In this document: positions 30,639 to 37,581 of the stretch, one piece after another
Position numbering within the stretch: position 1 is the first letter of the stretch
Layout of the letters: every line of letters starts with the position of its first letter
NCBI GenBank assembly: GCA_902363135.1
Contig: CABIZF010000019.1
Location: forward strand, 1-40,840
DNA: 40,840 nt
Reading direction: 5' to 3'
DNA from: Lachnospiraceae bacterium
Lineage (GTDB): Bacteria > Bacillota > Clostridia > Lachnospirales > Lachnospiraceae
Program-made: the position numbers and the translations under genes
The notes under the pieces: generated by a model
Seen by the model: the letters and a program-made list of their open reading frames with translations, nothing else
Told to the model about the DNA's origin: nothing
Database searches by the model: none

Positions 30639-32490
30639 AATCAGAAAATGGTTCAGAAAAATAACGGTGCATTCCGGAACATACGTCGGCTCGAGAAGCA
30701 TACAGATGACGATCGCCCTTTCATTTACGGTCGTTTCTGTATGCTGTCTGTGTTTTCTGGGTGTCCTGCTTTACAAGCAGTTTTCCAGGAAAGAGGAGAC
30801 ACTGATGCGGGAAAACTCCCGCCAGCTGCTGGAACAGACAGCAATCAATCTGGAGGATTATCTGCGCAGCATGCGCCGGATCTCCGATGCGATGTATTAC
30901 AGTGTCATTAAAGACAAAGACCTGGAACAGGAGGGCATGGATGAGGAAATGACCCTGCTGTATGAGGCCAACAAGGACAATCTGGTCAGCATCGCCTGCT
31001 ATACATACGATGGCGGGCTGGTGGAGGCGACGCCGGTCGCAAATGAGAAAAGAGATGTGACAGTCGCATTGCAGGACTGGTTTGTCGACGCGAAGAATCA
31101 GCTGGAAAATTTTCACTTTTCGACACCGCATGTACAGAATCTGTTTGATGATCTGACATACCGGTATTACTGGGTCGTATCCTTAAGCCGCACGGTCGAG
31201 CTTACCTATGGTGGAACATCGACGCTCGGCGTGCTGCTGGTCGATATGAATTACAGCAGCATCGAACGTATTTTAGACAAGGCAAACACAGCGTCGGTTT
31301 CCTCTGAGTATGTTTATCTGATGGATCCGAACGGGGAGATCATTTATCATCCGAAGCAGGAACTGATCCGGATGGGGCGGTTTCAGGAAAACAATCAGGA
31401 GGCAGTGCATGCGTCAGATGAGAGCTGGAAGGAGATGTTTGGAGGAAAGCAGCGGATTGTTACACAGAAAACAATCAGCTACACAGGATGGAAGCTTGTC
31501 AGCGTCGTTCCGCTGGAATCATTTGGGATGGGGAAGGACAGTACGAGATATCTGGTCATCATGCTTGTGTCACTTGCGCTTTTGGCAACGGTAATTCTCA
31601 ATCAGTTTGTCTCGGCGCGGATATCCAAACCGCTGCGACGGTTAAATGATTCTGTGCGGGAATGGGAGGCAGGGAATCAGGAGCCTGATATTTATGTGGG
31701 AGGTTCTCTTGAGGTCGAGCATCTCGGACGGACCCTGCGCTCGACGATGAAGCAGATTCAGGAGCTGATGCAGGATATTGTAGTGAAGCAGGAAGAGAAG
31801 CGAAAGAGTGAGCTGGATGCGCTGCAATCACAGATCAATCCGCACTTTCTGTACAATACTCTGGACTCGATTGTATGGATGATTACGGGCGAGCGGTATG
31901 ATGACGCGGTATTTATGATTACACAGCTTGCCAGCCTGTTTCGAATCAGCTTAAGCAGGGGGAAGACGATTATCCGGGTCGAAGATGAGATTAAGCATGC
32001 GGAAAACTACATGAATATCCAGAAAATCCGCTATAAAAATGCGTTTGAGGTATCATTTGATATTGCACCGGAGATCCTTTCCGCCTGTACTGTGAAGCTG
32101 GTCGTACAGCCGATTCTGGAAAATGCGATCTACTATGGCATGGAAGCGATGGACGATGATGGCATTATTTCTGTGCGTGGCTATCAAAAAGACGGGGATG
32201 TCTTTCTGGAGATAAGCGATAATGGACTTGGCATGCCGGAGGAGGCGGCGGCAAAGCTTCTGACGGAAGGAGAGCGGGTGCGCAGCCGGGGAAGCGGAGT
32301 AGGATTGCTGAATGTACATAACCGGATTCGGCTTCGCTTTGGAGAACAGTATGGATTGCAGATCGAATCCTTTCCGGATGAGGGGATGACGGTGCGGATC
32401 CATATCCCGTATATTCCATACACGGAGGAGACATGCCGACAGCTGGAGGAAGGAAAACTTCCGGACGGAAAAGGAGGCCGGAGCGTATGA
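30631..32490 (+). CDS. YesM-type sensor histidine kinase
   Basis: This 619-residue kinase has TM1 (about 26-48), an extracellular domain of about 255 residues resembling dCache, TM2 (about 306-327) and a HAMP linker (RISKPLRRLNDSV). The His_kinase motif INPHFLYNTLDSI has His405, and the HATPase_c domain has LVVQPILENAIYYG, ISDNGLGM and GSGVGLLNVHNRI. The start is GTG 30631, inside the end of the regulator gene. Its stop overlaps the next gene as ATGA, which ties the kinase to the anchored binding protein and supports a joint sensing role. Confidence 0.93.
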   Translation: MDKIRKWFRKITVHSGTYVGSRSIQMTIALSFTVVSVCCLCFLGVLLYKQFSRKEETLMRENSRQLLEQTAINLEDYLRSMRRISDAMYYSVIKDKDLEQEGMDEEMTLLYEANKDNLVSIACYTYDGGLVEATPVANEKRDVTVALQDWFVDAKNQLENFHFSTPHVQNLFDDLTYRYYWVVSLSRTVELTYGGTSTLGVLLVDMNYSSIERILDKANTASVSSEYVYLMDPNGEIIYHPKQELIRMGRFQENNQEAVHASDESWKEMFGGKQRIVTQKTISYTGWKLVSVVPLESFGMGKDSTRYLVIMLVSLALLATVILNQFVSARISKPLRRLNDSVREWEAGNQEPDIYVGGSLEVEHLGRTLRSTMKQIQELMQDIVVKQEEKRKSELDALQSQINPHFLYNTLDSIVWMITGERYDDAVFMITQLASLFRISLSRGKTIIRVEDEIKHAENYMNIQKIRYKNAFEVSFDIAPEILSACTVKLVVQPILENAIYYGMEAMDDDGIISVRGYQKDGDVFLEISDNGLGMPEEAAAKLLTEGERVRSRGSGVGLLNVHNRIRLRFGEQYGLQIESFPDEGMTVRIHIPYIPYTEETCRQLEEGKLPDGKGGRSV

Positions 32491-33437
32491 ACAGAGATCG
32501 GCTGTACCTTGGATTTGTGACAGCGCTGATTGTCACAGTGGTCATCTATGCATCCTATGGTTTGCTGAACAGTGAAAAGAAAGATACACATTATGTTGTT
32601 TCTGTGATTGTCAGCAACAGCGGCAGTGACCGGTGGAATGCATTTAAGGAAGGTCTGAATCAGGGAGCGGATGAGGCCGGACTGTATCTGAATGTTGTGT
32701 CTGCTCCTGCGTTTTCCAGAGTTGAAGAAGAGTATGGCATTATCGGACGTGAGTTGGAAAATGGTGCAGATGGCGTTATTGTGGCGCTCTGTGATACTTC
32801 GGATCTGGGTGGAAGACTTTCAGAACTCGTATCGGAAGACCGTGTCGTACTCATTGATTCCGATCTGGATCTGGAGGGGGGACACGCGCTCGTGCAGCCG
32901 GATGCCAAGGCGATCGGAGAAGCCATCGCCCAGATGATCCTGGATGAGAAGGAAACTGCAGGAAAAACGATCGGAGTGCTGACCGGAAATCAGCAGACAC
33001 TGGCGGGAAGAAAGAGACTGGAAGGATTTTGTAAAAAGATAAAAGAGGCAGGAAGAGAAATCCGTTTTTGTGCAGAGACAGATAAGCAGTTTCAAGAGGA
33101 GATGAAAGCGGCGCCGGATATCTTAGCGGCACTGGACAGTGATGCGATGGAGATGGCACTGGATTGGCTGACAGGGGGCGGGCAGACGCCGGATTGCAGC
33201 CTTTACGGAGAAGGGCGCTCAGAACGGGCAGTTTATTATCTGGACAGAGGGCACATTCAGGGCATGGTCGTGCCGGACGAATACGCGATGGGCTATGAGA
33301 GTGCACAGCTGATCCAGAAGCAGCTGGAGCATACAGAGAGCAGTACGACGCAGATAGAGACCGGATTCATTTCGGTGACAAAGGAAAAGATGTACGATAA
33401 GGAGGCAGAAAAGATTCTGTTTCCGGTTGTGCATTAA
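32487..33437 (+). CDS. Membrane-anchored sugar-binding protein, likely kinase partner
   Basis: This 316-residue protein has an uncleaved-looking N-terminal membrane helix (about 8-30) and a periplasmic-binding domain of the ribose/galactose type. It starts YVVSVIVSNSGSDRWNAFKEG and has GADGVIVALCD and IGVLTGNQQTLAGRKRLEGF. The usual NND motif of transport-type proteins is missing; the equivalent region reads LAALDSDAMEMAL. It starts at ATG 32487, overlapping the kinase stop as ATGA. The anchor and the coupling suggest a sensor rather than a transporter, as with XylFII and LytS in Clostridium beijerinckii (established there, inferred here). Confidence 0.85.
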   Translation: MNRDRLYLGFVTALIVTVVIYASYGLLNSEKKDTHYVVSVIVSNSGSDRWNAFKEGLNQGADEAGLYLNVVSAPAFSRVEEEYGIIGRELENGADGVIVALCDTSDLGGRLSELVSEDRVVLIDSDLDLEGGHALVQPDAKAIGEAIAQMILDEKETAGKTIGVLTGNQQTLAGRKRLEGFCKKIKEAGREIRFCAETDKQFQEEMKAAPDILAALDSDAMEMALDWLTGGGQTPDCSLYGEGRSERAVYYLDRGHIQGMVVPDEYAMGYESAQLIQKQLEHTESSTTQIETGFISVTKEKMYDKEAEKILFPVVH

Positions 33438-33444
33438 ATGGGGG

Positions 33445-34479
33445 ATGAATGTGAGACACATAAGAAAAACAGGGCTGGCACTGATGGCCGGAATCCTGCT
33501 TCTGACAGGATGCGGTTCCGGGAAAGAGGACTCTGTGAAAAGTATTAAGATCGGCGTGACCTTGTACGACCAGTATGATACGTTTATATCGGAGCTGATG
33601 CAGACATTTAAGAGCACCACACTGAAAATGGAATCGGAAAAGGGCGTGGCGATCAGTCTGGAGATCCTGGATGCATCCGGAAATCAGACGACGCAGAATG
33701 AACAGGTCCGGACGCTGATGGAAAAAGGGTGTGATGTGATCTGTGTAAATCTGGTTGACCGGACGGAACCGACGACGATCACAGATATGGCAGAGAAAAA
33801 TAATATTCCGATCATCTTTTTTAACCGGGAGCTGGTGGCAGAGGATCTGGAACGCTGGTCAAAGCTGTATTATGTGGGTGCTGATGCGTTTGACTCCGGA
33901 AGGCTGGAGGGGGAGCTTGCCGCGGATGCATTTCTGACGGATGCGACCATGGATAAGAACCAGGATGGCATCTGCCAGTATGTTGTACTGGAGGGAGAGG
34001 CCGGACATCAGGATGCGATCGTGCGTACAGAATGTTCGGTAAATATGCTCATCGAGTCCGGTGTGCAGGTAGAAAAGCTTGGTTATGCGATTGCCAACTG
34101 GAACCGGGCACAGGCACAGACAAAGGTGGCTACGCTGCTGACACAGTACCCGGGACAGATGGAGCTGATTTTGGCAAACAATGACGATATGGCGCTCGGT
34201 GCGATCGATGCCTTAAAGGCGTCAGGGCTGTCAAGAGACGAATGGCCGGCGGTTGTTGGGATCGATGGAACGGATCCGGGGCTTGAGGCGGTAGAAAAGG
34301 GCGAAATGGTCGCTACTGTTTATAATGACAAGGAAGGACAGGCAGACGGGATGCTGAACCTTGCCTTTGCACTGGCGACGGATGAGGGGCTGGATGAGGT
34401 CGGTCTGGAAAATGACCGCTATATCCGGCTGCCGTATCAGAAAGTCACCAAGGAGAACGTCAGCGATTTTCAGAAGTAA
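33445..34479 (+). CDS. MglB-like sugar-binding lipoprotein
   Basis: This protein of about 344 residues has a lipoprotein signal (ALMAGILLLTGCGSG, Cys lipidated) and a galactose-binding domain. The domain starts KIGVTLYDQYDTF, with the Ca2+-loop-like DKNQDGICQ, ANNDDMALGAI and VGIDGTDPGL. It is a clear paralogue of the MglB at 24842 (shared layout and hinge motifs). The start is ATG 33445 or GTG 33451; GGGGG abuts the former and is well spaced for the latter. It may feed MglA-MglC or serve sensing. Last gene of the sugar locus. Confidence 0.88.
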   Translation: MNVRHIRKTGLALMAGILLLTGCGSGKEDSVKSIKIGVTLYDQYDTFISELMQTFKSTTLKMESEKGVAISLEILDASGNQTTQNEQVRTLMEKGCDVICVNLVDRTEPTTITDMAEKNNIPIIFFNRELVAEDLERWSKLYYVGADAFDSGRLEGELAADAFLTDATMDKNQDGICQYVVLEGEAGHQDAIVRTECSVNMLIESGVQVEKLGYAIANWNRAQAQTKVATLLTQYPGQMELILANNDDMALGAIDALKASGLSRDEWPAVVGIDGTDPGLEAVEKGEMVATVYNDKEGQADGMLNLAFALATDEGLDEVGLENDRYIRLPYQKVTKENVSDFQK

Positions 34480-34548
34480 GGCATTGACTGCAAAAGCTGT
34501 GGTGCGCACTGCAAAACCCGGGAAAGCGAAGAGAAAGGATGAAAAGGT

Positions 34549-34734
34549 ATGAAAAAGAAGCAGGGTGGATGTGAGACCTGTACCTATTTTACTTACGATG
34601 AGGATTATGAGTGCTATGTATGCGACATCGATATGGACGAGGATGAGTATGTCCGGCTGATGTCAGATGATCACTACAGCTGTCCGTATTATCGCAATGG
34701 GGATGAGTACCTTGTCGTGCGTAAGCAGATGTAG
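34549..34734 (+). CDS. Small cysteine-rich protein (DUF6472-like)
   Basis: This 61-residue acidic protein has CETCTYF, YECYVCDIDMDEDEY and SCPYYRNGDEY, with five cysteines in CxxC-like spacing that could bind a metal. It resembles a small clostridial family that I associate with DUF6472 (from memory). AAAGGATGAAAAGG precedes ATG 34549. It lies 69 bases after the lipoprotein gene and might be the tail of that operon. No function is known to me. Confidence 0.75.
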   Translation: MKKKQGGCETCTYFTYDEDYECYVCDIDMDEDEYVRLMSDDHYSCPYYRNGDEYLVVRKQM

Positions 34735-34743
34735 ATGGAAGCG

Positions 34744-34924
34744 AAAAAGAGGCTGCTGCAAAATCATCCAACACAGGTGAGCAAGCGGCAGCCTCTTACA
34801 AAGGGGAGGATAAGTATATATTTTTATCTTTTGTATTTATCATCGGAGGGGATCCAATGATAAGAACATACGCAATCTCATAAGAAAATGTCACGTCCGT
34901 GTTGCTTTTTTTCCTGTGAGATTA
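34744..34924 (-). ncRNA. Candidate small RNA with C-rich loops (minus strand)
   Basis: Read on the minus strand, TATACT (34935-34930) is followed by three hairpins. The first is AATCTCA/TGAGATT with inner AGGAAAA/TTTTCTT. The second is TTATCAT/ATGATAA with a loop holding GATCCCCTCC. The third is AAGAGGCTGC/GCAGCCTCTT followed by TTTTT, an intrinsic terminator. A second C-rich segment ATCCTCCCC lies unpaired before the terminator. Such C-rich stretches can pair with Shine-Dalgarno sites, as in RsaE-type RNAs. The -35 is weak. The gap 34735-35135 has no protein gene that I can support. Confidence 0.45.
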
Positions 34925-35135
34925 CTCTTAGTATAGCCGGATTCCCGGGGAATATACGCAAAAACAAAAGTTTCTTTTTTTAACATAGCCGGAAAAACAG
35001 GGATAAGGCCTACCAGTCAGAGGCTTTTCGGTGTATAATGTTTTTGGTGTACAAAGGTGTTTTGGCAGAATAGCAGGAACATGTTGAGACTAAAAATATC
35101 ATATCATAGAATGAATGTAGAAAGGATGATTCAGA

Positions 35136-35648
35136 ATGGAATTTTCAGAAGTAATCAGGAACCGGTATTCCTGTAAAAACTTCAGCGGCAAAGAGGTAGA
35201 AAAAGAGAAGCTGGATCAGATTCTGGAGGCAGGGCGCCTCGCTCCTACCGCGAAAAATCTTCAGGAACAGCATATTTATGTAGTACAGTCAGAAAAAGGC
35301 CTGGCGGCGATTGATAAAGTAACACCCTGCCGTTATCATGCACCGATGGTTTTAGTGGTAGCCTATAATAAAAACAACGTGTTTACCTATCCGGGCGGGA
35401 AAAGAGATTCCGGAATTGAGGATGCCAGTATTGTGGCAACGCACATGATGCTGGCTGCTTATAATGCAGGCGTGGACAGCTGCTGGATTAACTTTTTTGA
35501 TCCGGAGGAGCTGGCACGGGCGCTTGATCTTCCGGAAGAAGAGGAAATTCTGATGCTGCTGGATCTTGGAATTGCGGCAGAAGGAACAGAAGCGCTTCCA
35601 AATCATAGCAGCAGAAAAGAGCTGGCAGAAACCGTAACGTATCTGTAA
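35136..35648 (+). CDS. Nitroreductase-family flavoprotein
   Basis: This 170-residue protein is short for the family but complete. It has the FMN-binding start RNRYSCKNFSGKEV, then LEAGRLAPTAKNLQ, a central GIEDASIVATHMMLAAYNAGVDSCWI split by the cofactor site, and a C-terminal LDLGIAAEGTE. Members reduce nitro compounds, quinones or flavins with NAD(P)H. ATG 35136 has AAAGGATG upstream. TATAAT at 35034-35039 is a likely -10, though the -35 is not clear. Substrate unknown. Confidence 0.9.
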   Translation: MEFSEVIRNRYSCKNFSGKEVEKEKLDQILEAGRLAPTAKNLQEQHIYVVQSEKGLAAIDKVTPCRYHAPMVLVVAYNKNNVFTYPGGKRDSGIEDASIVATHMMLAAYNAGVDSCWINFFDPEELARALDLPEEEEILMLLDLGIAAEGTEALPNHSSRKELAETVTYL

Positions 35649-35671
35649 CTCATTAATTTCATTGAAACAAC

Positions 35672-35805
35672 GGAGAAGAGACGTCAGATGGACTCCGGAC
35701 TTCTCCACGGATCTATACAGACAGTTAGGCACTTTCCTGGCTGGAAGAGACGTGCCTGACAGGAAGTATTGAGGGATGCGGGGAAAATCCGGAGAGCCGG
35801 GATTT
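35672..35805 (+). other. Three hairpins after the nitroreductase gene
   Basis: GGAGAAG/CTTCTCC (35672-35706), GGCAC/GTGCC with inner TTCC/GGAA (about 35728-35755), and AAAATCCGG/CCGGGATTTT with one bulge (about 35784-35806). GAAGAGACGT occurs twice, once in each of the first two. The last hairpin may terminate the nitroreductase transcript. Confidence 0.45.
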
Positions 35806-35827
35806 TGCAATTTCACCTGTTATGTCC

Positions 35828-35856
35828 TTGCCACAACGGGCAAAGTGTTATATAAT
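35828..35856 (+). promoter_or_regulatory. Promoter of the SEC-C protein gene
   Basis: TTGCCA (35828-35833), 17 bases, perfect TATAAT (35851-35856). Confidence 0.8.
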
Positions 35857-35908
35857 AGAAAAAGTATTTTTCAGAACTATTTATTATGAAACAAAGGATG
35901 GTATTACT

Positions 35909-36409
35909 ATGGCATTATTACAGGAGTGGCGCGATATCGCGTATTCACAGGAGACAGATAGAAAACAGCTTCAGAAGTTCTGGTCCGAGTATTTTCTGAC
36001 CGAGAAAGGAATCTATGAGCAGCTGCTTGAGAATCCGGAAGAGGCAGTTACCGGTACAGTCAAGGAGCTGGCAGAGAAGTACAATATCCCGGTGCTGACA
36101 ATGACCGGATTTCTGGATGGCATCAATGACAGCTTAAAGAAACCGAATCCGATCGAGGAGATGACCGAGGATACCGAGGTCAGCCTGGACTTTGACAACG
36201 AGCTGCTTTACAAAAACATGGTAGATGCAAAGGCAGACTGGCTGTACGAGCTGCCGGCATGGAACAAGATCTTTGATGCAGAGAAGAAGCGTGCGCTGTA
36301 TCTGGCTGCAAAGAAGATGAATACTGTAGTAAAGGGCAAGAAGGTCGGCAGAAACGATCCATGTCCGTGCGGAAGCGGTAAGAAGTATAAATATTGCTGT
36401 GGAAGATAA
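35909..36409 (+). CDS. SEC-C metal-binding domain protein
   Basis: This 166-residue soluble protein has a helical, acidic body (about 1-140) and a C-terminal SEC-C zinc motif, [21 protein letters not shown] split at its centre, as found at the end of SecA and in many small proteins. The body is not a part of SecA. ATG 35909 has AAAGGATGG upstream. A promoter precedes it and a terminator follows, so it is transcribed alone. The specific function is unknown; SEC-C motifs bind Zn2+ and ribosomes or partner proteins in other families. Confidence 0.88.
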   Translation: MALLQEWRDIAYSQETDRKQLQKFWSEYFLTEKGIYEQLLENPEEAVTGTVKELAEKYNIPVLTMTGFLDGINDSLKKPNPIEEMTEDTEVSLDFDNELLYKNMVDAKADWLYELPAWNKIFDAEKKRALYLAAKKMNTVVKGKKVGRNDPCPCGSGKKYKYCCGR

Positions 36410-36426
36410 AGTTAATATCGAAAGTG

Positions 36427-36461
36427 AAAAGGATGGTGGGGTGACCTGTCATCCTTTTTTT
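36427..36461 (+). terminator. Rho-independent terminator after the SEC-C gene
   Basis: AAAAGGATG pairs with CATCCTTTT around 14 bases and continues into T residues. Repeat copy D starts directly at its end, as copy C starts directly after the rny terminator. Confidence 0.9.
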
Positions 36462-36620
36462 AACCGAATCAAGCAAGTCCCCTGCTTCAATTGCGCAAAG
36501 CAATAAGCAGTGGGTTGGGACTTGCTTGTATCAGGAGTGGTACAAGCCACTCCTGATAAGCTGCGAAGCAGCTATTCGGTTAATGAGCAAGTAGCGAAGC
36601 GGATTGCGAATATCTGCTTT
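36462..36620 (+). repeat. Modular intergenic repeat, copy D (longest)
   Basis: The outer stem AACCGAAT (36462-36469)/ATTCGGTT (36574-36581) encloses CAAGCAAGTCCC/GGGACTTGCTTG (36470-36481/36517-36528), ATCAGGAGTGG/CCACTCCTGAT (36530-36557) and AGCTGC-GAA-GCAGCT (36559-36573). Then comes the conserved tail ATGAGCAAGTAGCGAAGC, GGATTGCGAAT. The first 48 bases equal copy B; the tail is shared with copies A and C. Confidence 0.9.
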
Positions 36621-36664
36621 GTCCAGAATCAAGTGGAAAATCAGAGATGAGAGGAAAAAGAGCA

Positions 36665-37435
36665 ATGAGCATTTGGCATAGCACAGAGGCAGTATGTCTC
36701 ATACTTGGGCTGATCTGTATCTTCTATTATATTGGCATTGTCGGCTATGCAGGGATCACTGCAGACTTTGCGTGGATATGGCTGATGGGCGCGGCCTTCC
36801 TTCTGGCGATTGCGGGAGGCATGGCCGCAGAATCGCGTCATCACATGGCAGTGCTGGCTAATCTGCTGCGCGCGGCGGGGATTCTGATGGCGATCGGAAT
36901 TCTGGTCGTCGGATTCATCGGGGCACATATCTTTGCCGGAATGCGGCAGAAGCCGGAGCAGAACCTTCCATATGTGATCGTGCTCGGCGCACAGGTACGG
37001 GGGACGAAGGTGTCGAAAGCACTCCGGAAGCGGCTGGACTGTGCGGCAGAGTATGCGAAAGAAAATCCGGATACGATATTTTTTCTGTCGGGCGGTCAGG
37101 GAGACGGCGAGGATATCACAGAGGCAGAAGCGATGCAGGAGTATCTGATCGAAGCCGGAGTCGATGCAAAGCGTCTGCGCATGGAAGACCGCTCGACGAC
37201 GACGTGGGAGAATCTGAAGTTTTGCAATGAACTGCAACCACTGCATACAGAGAGAGTCGGGATTTTGTCGAATGATTTTCATATTTACCGGGCCGTGCAG
37301 ATGGCAAGACAGCAGGGCTATGAGGACGTCTGCGGCATCCCGTCCGCGTCCGATGCGCTCATGCAGCCGCATTATGTACTGCGTGAAGTATTTGCTGTGC
37401 TGGCGGCGACGGCGCGTGGGAAGATGCGGATCTGA
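36665..37435 (+). CDS. YdcF/DUF218 family membrane protein
   Basis: This 256-residue protein has four hydrophobic segments in its first 100 residues and then a DUF218 domain. The domain has YVIVLGAQVRGTKVS, the nucleotide-like site FFLSGGQGDGEDITEAEAM, the STTTWENL motif and ILSNDFHIYRAVQMA. Relatives such as SanA and YdcF act in envelope processes and can bind SAM or nucleotides; the role here is unknown. ATG 36665 is preferred with AGAGGAAAAAGAG upstream, although ATG 36647 in the same frame is possible. Confidence 0.88.
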   Translation: MSIWHSTEAVCLILGLICIFYYIGIVGYAGITADFAWIWLMGAAFLLAIAGGMAAESRHHMAVLANLLRAAGILMAIGILVVGFIGAHIFAGMRQKPEQNLPYVIVLGAQVRGTKVSKALRKRLDCAAEYAKENPDTIFFLSGGQGDGEDITEAEAMQEYLIEAGVDAKRLRMEDRSTTTWENLKFCNELQPLHTERVGILSNDFHIYRAVQMARQQGYEDVCGIPSASDALMQPHYVLREVFAVLAATARGKMRI

Positions 37436-37581
37436 TACTTATATAAGCAGGCTTGCCGGTTTGCTTGTGATTTCAAATAGAAGATGTTAGAATTAGACTG
37501 TAATCAGTACACCACAGAATCAATACGGAAGATAACATGTGAATATCTGTCTGCAGAAAAGGAACTGAGAGGAAAGAGAAA

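Noticed and set aside
34857..34883. Eight-residue ORF behind GGAGGGG on the plus strand (MIRTYAIS)
   Set aside because: The ribosome-like site is the complement of the C-rich loop of the candidate small RNA; no gene follows in position for a leader peptide.
35352..35816. 154-codon minus-strand frame opposite the nitroreductase gene
   Set aside because: It is a shadow of the nitroreductase frame that runs into the hairpin region, with no ribosome site.
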